64,000 nt of DNA, taken from contig VXAA01004295.1 of the NCBI GenBank assembly GCA_013399115.1, positions 337,830-401,829 of the forward strand, read 5' to 3'. The translations under genes were made by a program, and so were the position numbers. This stretch comes from Anseranas semipalmata. Lineage: Eukaryota > Chordata > Aves > Anseriformes > Anseranatidae. The number at the start of each line of letters is the position of its first letter. Position 1 is the first letter of the stretch. Of the stretch, positions 1-11,645 are shown in pieces. The notes beneath the pieces are model-generated. The model made no database searches and was not told the DNA's origin. It saw only the letters and a program-made list of their open reading frames with translations.

Positions 1-347
1 CATTGAGATACCACAAATTAAGTTACAGAGCTGTATCATCAGAAGTGTCATAAATCATGCAAGATAAGAAAATACAACTCTGGAGGGGATACAGCTAGCA
101 AAATAAAAAGTGAAACAGAGTATTACATGTTCCACAAAATGCACAAGCAAAGCATATGTGATAGAAAAAAGTGGACAAAAAGCATGCAATATGTCTCTAT
201 CAATTAAAAAAAAAATCAAACATGTAAAAGCTAGAGGTCCTTTTGGAAGTAGTATTCACACTAAATTAAAGAGAAGTTAATGATGTGTAAATATTATTAC
301 ACATGTGAAAAAAAGACTTCCTAATTTTCTCTACAAGAACTACTCAC
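1..347 (-). other. MON2: MON2 intron after exon 7 (partial)
   Basis: AT-rich intron sequence downstream of the exon ending at 348; the donor reads GTGAGT on the minus strand. No further coding segment or repeat was recognised before the window edge. Confidence 0.7.
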
Positions 348-473
348 TTGTAAAAACACTTGTGGAAAGTCATTGAGGACTGATTCAAGAAGTTCAAGGC
401 CAAACGTTCGGGTCATTTCCGTCATACCCACGAGCCAGTAAGGAGCATCAGCATTAACTAACTGACAAAGGTC
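348..473 (-). CDS. MON2: MON2 coding exon 7
   Basis: This exon encodes 42 whole codons in phase 0, starting [13 protein letters not shown] and ending NDFPQVFLQ, which match vertebrate MON2 at about residues 222-263. The acceptor is a pyrimidine stretch ending AAG before GACC, and the donor is GTGAGT. It continues the frame of the upstream exon, which ends AYMLFQ. The protein segment belongs to the N-terminal helical region before the HUS domain. Identification is by sequence recognition; the codon count agrees exactly with both splice sites. Confidence 0.95.
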
Positions 474-1116
474 CTTAAAAAGAAATACAATAACATAATC
501 CATTCTCTGCACAGTCCTTTACTGTGATAATTTTTCTGAGTCTACAACAAGATCTACACTCTGCCTCCTTTGTAAGTAGTAATTTTCCCATTTCAACATA
601 ATTTTTCCTCAAATACTTCTTTTACTTCAATTATTATGCAAAAAAACTTTTTTTTTTTTTAACTTACTGGTATCCTTGTAGTAATTGTGTTCATTCTTAC
701 CCTCAAAAATTTCTCAAATCAGTGAATTTGCTAAGTCAAGAAGATTTTTATTGGTTTGATGAATATAATTATAACTTTTCATTATATATTTTACATTAAT
801 ATACAGTACCAAACACAAAAAGTAAGACTATGGTAGCATTGTTTGGCTAAAGCAAATAAGAATCTCAAAGTTAATGCCAACATGCATGCTAAACTTTTCC
901 AATCAGCCCTCTGGGATATAGAACATCAGTGTCAATTACAATAAGTACACATAAGAAGGCCTGAAGCTCTGGTTAAGGACCTTACCAATATGTCAACAGC
1001 ATATTGCATATATATTATACAACCAATATGTCAACAGCAGATTTCTGAAATTTCTTAAGAGACACAGAAGCACCCAATCATAACTGCAAATGTTTAAGTA
1101 TATACTGCCCAACTAC
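474..1116 (-). other. MON2: MON2 intron 6
   Basis: AT-rich intron of 643 bp with a short T run near 650 and the 15-bp phrase 'accaatatgtcaaca' twice (about 984 and 1022). No gene or transposon recognised. Confidence 0.7.
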
Positions 1117-1214
1117 CTGAAAAAGCATATATGCATCTTTAGCACATGGCTTCAGTGTACTGACAGATCTTCTGTTACTATTTCCTTGAACTGCAACTGG
1201 CTGATCGACAGTGT
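1117..1214 (-). CDS. MON2: MON2 coding exon 6
   Basis: This 98-bp exon begins in phase 1: its first two bases complete an Asp codon begun by the previous exon. It then encodes 32 codons, [16 protein letters not shown] through AYMLFQ, matching MON2 at about residues 190-221. The acceptor ends ACACAG and the donor is GTAGTT. The serine/arginine turn ([11 protein letters not shown]) is a known conserved stretch of the protein. No frameshift or stop is present. Confidence 0.95.
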
Positions 1215-1821
1215 CTGTGTAAAAACAAAAGTCAGTTTTGTGAACAAATGAACTGTTCAAAATCAAGTACGTATTAAGTGTTCTTACAAAGAGATTCTAA
1301 AAGAATGGCCAGGTAATTCTTCAACAACTTACCATTTCTACAGAAATAAGGATTAGATTGAATACCAAAGATCGTGAATACCAATCATTTCTTTACAATG
1401 AACGTTCTCTTTAGAACCATTACTGTGGCCTATTTCATAGGAAGTAATCTAGGTTACCTTCACTTTAAATGTCCCCATCACCTCAAAATCCTTTGCAATA
1501 CTAACCTGAAGACCGGCTCTCACAGTTTGAAAAAAACTAGATTTTATATATTTTCATACGTATATATATACATATGTATGTATATATATACATACATATG
1601 TATATATAGTGTACTGACTCAGACTGACACAATGGCTGAGGTGATTTCATCACCTTTGAATACAAGTAAATGTATAAAAGACCATAAAAATGAATGTCTG
1701 TGATTTTTTTTATAAAGTCTGTACAATTGTTTTACTACTTCTTTATCTGAAAAAGATAAACATTTAATGGGTGTCCAAACAACAGGTCAATACAAGCAAG
1801 CAGAGTAAGAAGTATGCCCAC
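1215..1821 (-). other. MON2: MON2 intron 5
   Basis: Short intron of 607 bp. Its main feature is an alternating TA/TG tract with a perfect palindrome at 1563-1608, annotated separately. Nothing coding on either strand is supported. Confidence 0.7.
1563..1608. repeat. Perfect 46-nt AT-rich palindrome
   Basis: The left half reads tatatata-catatgtatg-tatat and the right half is its exact reverse complement, with no spacer; the centre is between 1585 and 1586. Symmetry breaks at 1562/1609. It is embedded in a (TA)n/(TATG)n microsatellite of alternating purines and pyrimidines in a MON2 intron. It probably arose by microsatellite expansion and could extrude a cruciform or form a long hairpin in the pre-mRNA. 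Confidence 0.9.
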
Positions 1822-1951
1822 CTTTGTATTGTTCATCTTCAGCAACCACTCTCTCAAATACAACAGTAACTACCTGTCGCACTGTAGCTGCTGCAGTGTT
1901 ATTTGTGATATTATCTTTCGTGAAGTGCAATCGAAAACAAAGTACAATTGC
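1822..1951 (-). CDS. MON2: MON2 coding exon 5
   Basis: This 130-bp exon encodes 43 codons plus one base: [16 protein letters not shown], then [18 protein letters not shown], ending AEDEQYK, about residues 146-188 of MON2. The acceptor follows a T-rich tract ending CAG, and the donor is GTGGGC. The final G pairs with the first two bases of the next exon to encode Asp. Compared with the human protein I recall small changes near the end (VVAEDEQYK versus MVAEDERHR), typical of orthologues. Confidence 0.95.
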
Positions 1952-3027
1952 CTGAAAAAAAAAAAATACTTACAACATTGTATCTTCATCTTTTAGCTAA
2001 GAGTCAAGACAGCTGATTTGGGAATATTTTCCACTATAGTTTGTCAAAAGGTTGCCTGAAAAAAATTACTTCAAGAACTTTAAATTTGAAGAACCAGAAT
2101 ATGTTTTACAGATTATCCTAGCCAAAAATCTCTTTAGTAATCATTCCTAAAAGTAAACTAGAAATGGTATTAACTGAAGAAATTACGATGCACCAATAAA
2201 ATAGTAACCATCATACAGAAAACACACAGTAATCGACTACATAAAACAACTTGTATGAACATTAATGTCAAAAAAGATATTAGGATTATACAGTTAATTG
2301 CAGAAAGGTCAGGCAACTCCAAAGCTAAAATGCACATAACCTTACACCGTTCTTTTCCTATATTAAATCACAATACTTTAACAACCACTTTGGCTGTGCT
2401 GCTTTTATTCCTCTCTAAGGTGCATATTTCAATGTGTCATTGTGCTGGCAGTGACCTCAATACTGGTTCCCATTGGATTTGGTATTACCCCTAACACATA
2501 ATTTAATAAGTATTTATTTTATAATGAATTCTGAAAATTAACATCTGTATGTGTGGTGAAACCTGTATTTCTTGTTCTTTTGTCCTTATTTCATGGTCTT
2601 GCACTTGCACAAACTTCAACCACACCCAGCCGTGGTGCTGTATGCTCTGAACCACACAATATTCAGAATTTCCTTTTGCTTCCTTTGCTTGTAAATGAGC
2701 TGTGGACTCTGCTCAGATGGTATCGCCTGCCATCTTAGTCCAAAATTTTACAATACATCATACACTTCTGCACTTTCGGAAGATATTGCATGACTGTCTA
2801 GGTTAACCTAACTGCAATGTGTATATTAAGGGCCTTTACAAGCAGGTTTACCAGTAATTTTCTTAATTTCAATCAGTCAAGCTGAAACATGAATATGCAA
2901 TACACATCTGCCTCAAATTCATTTTCTCCAAGAACTTTTCAACATGAGAAAAAAAATAACCTTTCAAATATTTCTCAAAAGAATCTTGGGGGGAGGGGAA
3001 GCAAACAAACCAATCCATTATTCTACT

Positions 3028-3975
3028 CACAGAATCATAAAATGGTTTGGGTTGGAAAGGACCTTAAAGATCATCTCATTCCAACCCCCCTGCTATGGGC
3101 AGGGACACCTCCCCATTAGACCAGGTTGCCCAAAGCCCCATCCAACCTGGCCTTGAATGCTCCCAGGGATGGGGCATCCACAGCTGCTCTGGGCAGCCTG
3201 TTCCAGTGCCTCACCACCCTCTGAGTGAAGAATTTCTTCCTAATATCTAATCTAAATCTACCCTTTTTTAGTTTAAAACCATTACTCCTTGTCCTATCAC
3301 TACACTCCCTGACAAAGAGTCCCTCTCCTGCTTTCCTGTAGGCCACCTTTAGGTACTGGAAGGCTGCTTTAAGGTCTCCCCAGAACCTTCTCATCTCTAG
3401 GCTGAACAACCCCAACTCTATCAGCCTGTCTTCTTAGGAGAGGCTCCAGCCCTTTAATCATCTTCATGGCCCACCTCTGGTCTCATTCTAATAGGCCCAT
3501 GNNNNNNNNNNNNNNNNNNNNNNNNNNNNNNNNNNNNNNNNNNNNNNNNNNNNNNNNNNNNNNNNNNNNNNNNNNNNNNNNNNNNNNNNNNNNNNNNNNN
3601 NNNNNNNNNNNNNNNNNNNNNNNNNNNNNNNNNNNNNNNNNNNNNNNNNNNNNNNNNNNNNNNNNNNNNNNNNNNNNNNNNNNNNNNNNNNNNNNNNNNN
3701 NNNTGTCGACCACACCACACAGCTTGGTGTCATCAGCCATCTTGCTGAGGGTGCACTCAATCCCACTGTCCATGACACCAACAAAGATGTTAAACAGCAC
3801 CAGTCCCAGTACTGACCCCTGAGGAAAACCACTTGTCACTGATCTCCACCTGGACATCAAGCCGTTGACCACAACTGTTTGAGTGCGACCATCCAGCCAA
3901 TTCCTTACCCACCAAGTGGTCCATCCATCAAATCCATGTCTCTCTAATTTATGTGTGCCCAAAACTAGAAAGTTT
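3028..3975 (-). mobile_element. CR1 LINE, 3' part of ORF2 and 3' end
   Basis: Read on the minus strand this is the 3' portion of a CR1 non-LTR retrotransposon. Near 3970-3704 it encodes a reverse-transcriptase stretch with GLVLFNIFV and then MADDTKL, the equivalent of the catalytic YADD box. After the gap it encodes the conserved C-terminal segment ([20 protein letters not shown] and nearby) and ends with the CR1 3' tail (ggttggaa... agaatcat on the plus strand near 3028-3050). The ORF is not intact; the first half of the element is absent, as usual for CR1. It lies in MON2 intron 4. Confidence 0.92.
3502..3703. other. Assembly gap (202 N)
   Basis: Run of N inside a CR1 copy. Flanking sequence on both sides is CR1 ORF2 in the same orientation, so the missing bases are most likely CR1 too. 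Confidence 0.99.
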
Positions 3976-4450
3976 CTAGTCATGAGAAGTATGAAGAAAT
4001 AAATGAGATGTTGAAAAACGTGTTTGGAAAACATAACAAAAGGGTAAGTGAATTAGGATGTAGATACCAAGAAACTAGGGGGGGGGGGGTGCAGAATAAA
4101 CAAGGGATGAGATGTGAAGCGCACTGCCACAAAAGATATGGTATATGCAGAAGAGAAAGTTACGGTGGACTTAAACAGCAGTCGTCTCCTAAATTCAAAC
4201 CTGATGAAACAACATTACTGCAGGTTGTTAAAGAACATCTGCTACCCATTTAAAAACCGAGAATCTCACTTTCTAAATGATTTCCGTTTTCTTCAAAAAT
4301 GATGTTTCTGCCCTAGAATATAGCATCTAATTTGGAAAACGAGCATCATTTGGAATAAAAGAAACAAGATGATGATGAAGAGTCTTTGACATAGTTTGAA
4401 TACTCAAGTCAAAATGAACAGACTGAAATCCTTCAATCCTCAGCAAGTTT

Positions 4451-4488
4451 CTATTTAGTTTCTATTTTTCTATTTAGTTTCTATTTTT
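4451..4488. repeat. 19-bp tandem duplication
   Basis: Two perfect head-to-tail copies of a 19-bp unit (ctatttagtttctattttt) at 4451-4469 and 4470-4488, in MON2 intron 4. It looks like a recent slippage duplication. Confidence 0.85.
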
Positions 4489-5417
4489 CAAATTTTCCAT
4501 TATCTTCCTGTGTTCAGCAGACCTTTATAACTTAGCCTTGTTTTCTTTTCATGTTTTTCTTTTCCTTGTTAAAGTAAATTAATAATGATTTAAATATCCA
4601 CACATTTAATGTGGGAAGTTATTTCTCTAAAACCTGAAGCAAAGAAAAACTGAAATCACTCCATCAGAACAGGTGGGAATATAAAAATACTCTTGAATTC
4701 TATTCTCTCAAAACAACCCTCTTATATTAAACCTACACAAGGAATGCAGAGCATAACAAAGACAGCAATTCACAATGATTTGTTTTGGAAAAAAAAATCC
4801 TCCTTAAGTTAAAGAGAAAAAAAATAAAATGCAATCTAGAAAAGGAACTTAAACAGAACTTCACAATTCACAGATGGGTAAACATTGTTGCTCCTTATCT
4901 TGTAGTTTAAGATTTAAATGATCAGAATACTTATTTTTTGTCTTAGTTGAAACATAACATCCAAAATGGTATATGTTTAAAACTGTCATAATGTTATTTC
5001 AGTCCAGACTGAAAGAGCAGTAATTGGACTACTTAGGTAACAGATTCAAGGCAGGGTGGGGACAGCTTCTTCTAATATTTGCTGCAGTAGTGACAGCTTA
5101 CACTGTGCTGTGTGCTCTGATTTCACAAATAGAAAAGACTAATTTAGTAGATCAGAAGAATAAGCATTAGCCCAGTGCTTTTTATTTCAAGTTACCATTA
5201 GGTCAGGAATTTATTACTGTGGAGGAATTAAAAGACAGACAAAAAAGGAAGCTAAAAGAAATCCTGTTTCAGAATCTAAATATAAAGCCAATAGAGATAT
5301 AACAGAATCAAGATATCCCGCCCTTCTATTATTTCTAAAAGCTTCATACGTAGAATTTCTCCCTGTTTTTCCTCTTGGATATTAGAAGGACTTTAGCTGG
5401 CACTAACAAATTCTTAC

Positions 5418-5549
5418 CTTGGACAATGCTTCATCATGCACAACTGTATTGGTTGTTAAAAGTACAAGAACTGTCTGAAGCAATTTAAGTTCTTCAAGAC
5501 TATTTTCCATCAGTTGCCAAAGCATATTAATAATGTTTCCTGCTGCAGC
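5418..5549 (-). CDS. MON2: MON2 coding exon 4
   Basis: A 132-bp phase-0 exon of 44 codons, [20 protein letters not shown] followed by [20 protein letters not shown] and ALSK, about residues 102-145 of MON2. The acceptor ends TGTAG and the donor is GTAAGA. It is part of the DCB-like helical region that mediates self-association in the Arf-GEF-related family. Fits flanking exons without adjustment. Confidence 0.95.
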
Positions 5550-6380
5550 CTACAAAAAAAACATTTTGTGCCAATAATTAAAATGTTTATATACCATTTA
5601 TATCATGTGTACATATGTAAGAATAGCAGTCTTCTAACTGCGTATCATAACTAAATTTGTCTGTTTGTCTATACTGTAGGACTACATTCAGAATTTAAAG
5701 CTAATTTCATTGTCACAGGCTTCCCAAAATATTTTTTAAAAATTGATGGCAGAAATCTCTTAATTTTTGGTCCAAATTGAAGTGGATACTTTATTTTCTA
5801 TTTGGAAATGTAAGAGACCGTACAAAGACATTTTACCCTCAGAATTCATTCATATCAGAGAAGTAACAGTATAATTTTATACTATGCAAGCACAACCAAA
5901 GATTTATATTATTTTCACAAACTTCTTAACACACTCTATATGCAGTACCATAATATATCACCTGACATTTAAAGTTGTAGGAAATGTATATCCTTTTTAT
6001 TTTTAAAAGTAACATGTAACAAACACAAAATATAGTGTAATCACACAGAATAACTTCTATGGATGTAATCTTAAATATGATGTTTATCAAGGACAATAAT
6101 ATGTTCTGTTCCTGCACTAGAAGAATGCAAACTAAATGAGATGTTTTGAACACTCACAAATTCCTTCTAGAAGTTACTATTTTTCCCCACCATTTTTTTT
6201 AAATGATCAAGAAGAAGGTTTTCTTTTAAATTACATTTTTTAACCAATATGAGCAATATATTTTGCAAACTATGTCCACTGTAATATAAACAGCTTCCTA
6301 AAAAAAGTATTCCCCATCAGTTTGGGGCCTGTGTTTCTTACATTGAAATATTTATGTATTTACATAAAGATTGATCTTAC
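5550..6380 (-). other. MON2: MON2 intron 3
   Basis: Intron of 831 bp, AT-rich. No coding segment, RNA gene or transposon recognised. Confidence 0.7.
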
Positions 6381-6508
6381 CTCAGAAACAACTTCATGGG
6401 ACATGAGCCTTTGTATGGCTGCTAGACACAGCTGAGTGATCTTTGGTTCCTTTGTTCCACAACCCATGAGAAAAGGCTGAACTACCTCTGAGCTGTTCTC
6501 TTTCAATG
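6381..6508 (-). CDS. MON2: MON2 coding exon 3
   Basis: This 128-bp exon starts by completing an Ala codon split with exon 2 and then encodes [40 protein letters not shown] and SE, about residues 59-101 of MON2. The acceptor ends CATAAG and the donor is GTAAGA. The sequence is nearly identical to other vertebrate MON2 proteins in my recollection. Confidence 0.95.
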
Positions 6509-9500
6509 CTTATGAAAAAAGATATGGAAGCAGTCAATTTTTAACATATATATACAATACAATATATATGCAATATATATATAATACAATGCAAAATTTG
6601 TTGATCATATCTATTAACAAAAAGTAATCTCCAGTCCTAGAAATTTGGGAGTTACCTTTGCACCACAGGGAAAAGCCAAGCAAAGAAAGACAATGGGCTG
6701 CCAAGGCTCACCTCCACAATTACCCTAATGCTCTAATTGCAAGCACCTTCTCTCCTTTCTCAACGCTTTACCTTTCTTTGAGCAACTTTCTCTTTCCAAA
6801 TCCAAAATGTCCACTTAGAGTCCATTTGGTTTGTAACAAATTGTAAGGTTCTGCCTACCCCAAAGCTCCCTCTGTCCTTACAGTGGTGACCACTCTCCTT
6901 CCGGTAGCTTTTTCGACTCTACGCCACCTCAGAACCAAATACAGAAGCAACACAACGCATGGCACAAGATGTACCAAGTACTCAGAACAAAGGGGAAGAA
7001 CAAAATGCCATCAACAAAACAGGCAGAGAAAGACACTCGAATGTTTGTATCCTGGATACATACACCTGGCTGTGAATTCTTCAACCGGTGTTTTAGGGAG
7101 AAATGGCAGCTTTTTAAAATGAAGCACTTTCATGAGAAATAACAAGTTTCTCCTTTAAAAAAAAATAAGTTCCTGAAAAAAGTTCATAATTAATACAACA
7201 TTCCACACTGACATTTTAAAAAGTTTTTCCCCATAAGGGTAATTCTAGAAATACGAGATTAACTTCATAAAATTAAAAGAAAATATTTCTGAAATATCGA
7301 AACAAAGAATGACTCAGACCAGTGAGTCCTTTTCTGCTTGTGTATGTCATTTTTGATTCATGCAAACTATCAAGATTTCAGCTGCTCATCCTCATTTCAG
7401 ATATTAAAAATTTCCTCCCAGCTGAAAATTGATTGCGTTCTTACACTGAATGTCATCCAATGTTAGTCTATGTGTCATAATAAACATACATTTATGAAAA
7501 AAATTAACACATTTTTAAAGCACAGATCATACAACAAATAAACAAAAAATACATTCTTGCATAAAAATGCAAAGATGATCTTTTTTTTTTTATTGAACAA
7601 TTTGAAGTTTGGCTCCCATGAAGGTTTATTATTAAGTATCACTACAATTGACTTGAAAAAAAATTGACACAAACATCAAGGTAAAAGCTACAAAAATGTA
7701 TTTCAATGCTACTTTAAAATAAAGCACTAGCACATGACTAACATGTTTCTTTGTAAAGAATAGGCTAGAATAGGTGCCAATTTTTCATAAGGCAGTAGCT
7801 CTTACAAGACAATACCGATACATATACAGTCCTTAGTTATGTCACCCTCTTCACGTCCAGCTGACAGAGGCTGACTTTGCACCAAAAGCCTCACCAAAAA
7901 CAATTAAAATGTGAACATAAATGTGAATGAAGACTTGTAATTTTAGGCATCTGGCAGTGTCTAGCGTGAACAAGATGGCTGAGCTGCCTTTATAGCCTAT
8001 CAATACATACAACACGTAGCCGATAGAGCCCAGAGAGCTCACTCCAAAGTGCACACAAATGCTTATTTACTTATACAAATTTCTGACTTGCCACCAAGTC
8101 AGAAACCGACAAACATAAAGAAGAAAGCAGAATTTTAAAAAAAGATACCACAAAACATTTATCCTTAACATAAGACTCATGATGGAGTTCTGAATGGCAA
8201 GAACTGCATAGGAGTTAATAAATAGCGAGACAAAAAAAATTCAAACTTTTTATGGTATTTTTCCTATAATCCACTAGAAACAATCTCACAACAGGATCTA
8301 TACAAGCATTCTTACTTTATGAAGCTGCAACTAATGTTTGGTAGATCTAGTTTGGTACCGTTACATCAGTTTCAGTCTTAAAACATACAAAAAATTTCTC
8401 ATATCTGGTTGTGCTTCCATTTTGCTATATCAAAGCTACATAAGAATATATTAAAAAAAAGACATCTATCATAATAAACCACATCAAAAAAGAAATTTGG
8501 GGAAAATAAGACTCTCTACTTCATTTCATCAGCAAGATCATAATCCTTTAAAAGAACTTCTAAAGCAAAAAGCATGAATTACCTAAAAATAGCACATCTC
8601 AGAGCCACATGGAAATAATTTCTCACATTTGTCTCCTGCACTATAAATCGCAACCTGACTTCTCTTTAGAATTACTGAAATCCTCATAAATAAACTATAC
8701 AGCACACGCAGACTGCCAAGAATGAAGACTCTGAAACTGCTCAATTTTTTCCAAGAGAAACAAGCAAGTTACATCAGTGACCTCAGAATTCTGGCAAGTT
8801 AAACACGTCACCAGACATAGCATTAGTTCTGTATTGTCATAGTATATTTGTCATTTTAAAAATGCATCTATTTTCCTAATAATTATAATCCTACACAATG
8901 TATTGCTTCAAGAAAGCATCAGGTCCTTATTCAAAACAATCTGATATAGTTGATCTCATCTACTTTAGTGAATTGATAGTTTATGTCTATAAAATATAAA
9001 GAAAAATCACATCCTAATCAAAATATATTTTTACATTACTAGAATGTCTAGCAGATGTTCTTAAATCATCTAATAGTAAAAAATATTTACTTCACTAGTT
9101 TTCACAACTACAGCAGCCTTTTTCAGCTTTATTATTACTAAAGCATACATGCTATCTTCTTCCAAAATAATATTATATACCAGGTAGAACACAATAAAGA
9201 TTTGGATATTAAGTTACCTACAAGATCAGGTTACAACTGATACTTCAAAAAAATTACAAGAGTCCATAAAGAATTGAGACTGTTTAATGGCACTGCATTT
9301 AAATTGCTAGGACAACGTGCAGGCATAATAAGATTCCCCCTGTTCCTCAATTTCTCACTGGAAAAAAAAGTTGTTATCCTATTAGCAAAGATTAACTAAT
9401 GAAAATAACTTGGAAGACCTCCAGTTGTTTTTTTTTAAACCTCATAAAGACAAACCTGTGCAGGTTTGTTGTTTTTTTTTGATGAATGAAACAAATGCTA

Positions 9501-10688
9501 ACTACATTCTAGTTTAAACCTTACAAATGAAAACTACCGACAAAATTGGACCAACTACCAGAAGGTGTTCCCTCAGAATGATTAGAGACTGCCTATCCAT
9601 GCCCCAAACCAATAATCTTTCAATAATCTTTCGCATCTCCGTACTTTGAAATTAAGGTTAAAAGAAAAAAAAAATCCTTGCAGGGTCACAAACTAGCTTT
9701 CTAAAATGTAAAGATCTTTACACAATAGTATGCCAAAAAATGTTGCTACTTCCCAAATGGCTAACTGGAGATTTCTCTTGTTCATTTGTGTATTTTGATG
9801 CATAGCTGACATTACCTGGCATAGTTTTCCCACTTATGTCAGCATTCATGACAGCAGTAAAAACAAAGAAAATAAACAAATAAAAACGAGGCATTAAAGT
9901 GAAATACTGAAGGGTGGGACTGCTACTTCAAGTAATTCTAGAAAGTGCCTCCTTAACGATATCTGATTTACATACCTCAAAACAATAAATACTTTTACAT
10001 CTATTTCATTTAGACCTTTAAAATAATTTAGCATTGTAAGGATTTTGACTACAGGTGGGGTAGACACTCAAGCATTAATACAGGGACATTCAAATCTGGC
10101 CAAAGGCTTTACCAGCGATTGGTAAGAAGCCATTGATTTACATGCTATTTAATACAGCTGAAGAAAGTCAGAGATACTGTTTTAAGCACTTACAAAGCTG
10201 CAACTCTCCTGTCCCTCAAGGCAATGTTACATCTCAAATTGAATGACCTTGTCTCAGATTACGACGGATTTTTGCCTGCCAGGTACAAGTCTCCAAAGGC
10301 TAGACTCTCACAGTAAACACACAGATAAGGATCATACTGCAGAACTCTACGCAGACCACTCAACAATAGCTGTGGTGAATGTAGACCACGAATAAGATAT
10401 GAAGAATTTGAAGCCTAATAATTTCATGGTATTTTTCTAAGTGGATGATTACTTTTGTAGAACCACCGCTGAAAACGGAGACCTTCCTCAGCATCAATAT
10501 AGCATTAGCATGATAGAGGAGTAGAATTTCTCAATATTACTGGATTTTTTTTGCTAGGTGCCAACAAGTATCATTGATATAGCACACACTAAAAGGCATT
10601 TAGGATTATTACACATAACCAAGACATATCTTTAACATTTTAGTCTGTAACCCAAGTTTATTTTTCCCATTGCACCGCAAATAGTTAC
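6509..10688 (-). other. MON2: MON2 intron 2
   Basis: About 4.2 kb of AT-rich intron. It begins with an (AT)-rich microsatellite with repeated 'caatatatat' near 6545-6590. No transposon, RNA gene or exon is recognised; the ORFs present are short and lack any recognisable motif. Confidence 0.65.
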
Positions 10689-10752
10689 CTGCCAAAATAT
10701 CAGTGTTCCGTGCAGCTATTGTTTTCACTTTTATTATTCCTGATTCAGCAGC
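10689..10752 (-). CDS. MON2: MON2 coding exon 2
   Basis: A 64-bp exon encoding 21 codons plus one base: AAESGIIKVKTIAARNTDIL then A, about residues 38-58 of MON2. The acceptor is preceded by a pyrimidine tract ending CTACAG and the donor is GTAACT. It starts in phase 0, so exon 1 must end on a whole codon, in agreement with the known MON2 start of 37 residues. It is the most upstream MON2 exon visible. Confidence 0.95.
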
Positions 10753-11379
10753 CTGTAGGGGAAGAAAAATAAGTAGTTTAGATGCTATCTCACACAACAA
10801 TATCTGCAACGAAACAAACATCATATCTAAGATAAATAAATATGTATAGTCTCAGAGAAAAAAATGTTTCTGTAGTGTTTTTGTAAGCAGAGCTAATGTA
10901 GAAGTGAAATGCCTTTCCAGAATTTTATACAAAGGGGTATAATCTGTGGCTCAGAATTTTTAGAAGACACGATTTTCATTGTATTATTTTCCAGTCCTAT
11001 GAATGCAAAGAAAAATCACTAGTAAACAAAAAAAACTGTCAAGTAGTCCCTGTACAGATCCAACTGTGAAACAACTACCATAATGTATTATAATCTGTCA
11101 CATTCATCAGGTTAAAATGCAGAAGGAACCGTGAATATTAGTAATTGTATCAATGTTTAATACGTAAGACTTAAGCAATGAAATCCAGTTAATAAATCGG
11201 ATGTGGTACACTGCACTCGAATTCTATCACTGTTCTTCAAGTCAGGTAACAGCATTTTTTGTTTGAAAGCTAACGCTCTTACTAACATTTTGGGAACAAA
11301 ACCCAACTTCCCTTGCGTCCTGAATCCCCCACACAAATTAACCCCACGCAGCACCACGTCCAACCCCTACGAGCCTTCC

Positions 11380-11645
11380 TAGCAGTACTCGGCTCTCCCC
11401 GATCCAACACCAGCAGCTCCCCCTCCTCCCCACATGCCACCAGGGGCCCCTCCACGCTCCCCTCCCTCAGGCGCCCCCTCGGCAGGCCGCGGGGCCACAC
11501 GTGTGGCGGGAGGGAGGCAGGCGGCGCCGCGGCTGGGCCCAGCGAGGCGCTGAGGAGAGGAGCGGAGCGAGGAGATGGCGTACCGCTGCGAGGGAGCAGC
11601 AGCTCGCCGCTGGGCTCCCACAGACGCCTTCCGGCACAGATCACG
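11380..11645. promoter_or_regulatory. Intronic CpG-rich block with palindromic E-box
   Basis: About 265 bp of GC- and CpG-rich sequence in an otherwise AT-rich intron. It holds several GCGCC and GGCGG motifs and a perfect 14-nt palindrome gccacacgtgtggc at 11494-11507, centred on the canonical E-box CACGTG (11498-11503). Such a composition suggests an alternative promoter or enhancer, or a GC-rich insertion. Function is inferred only; overlapping ORFs on both strands are of low complexity and unrecognised. Confidence 0.45.

Larger units (their letters stand above)
1952..5417 (-). other. MON2: MON2 intron 4
   Basis: Intron of about 3.5 kb holding a minus-strand CR1 fragment (3028-3975) interrupted by an assembly gap, a run of 12 G at 4078-4089 and a 19-bp tandem duplication at 4451-4488. 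The remainder is unremarkable AT-rich sequence with only short chance ORFs. Confidence 0.7.

Noticed and set aside
3454..4034. Open frames of 88-183 codons over the first gap
   Set aside because: They include the N run; the real text is CR1 reverse transcriptase, annotated as a mobile element.
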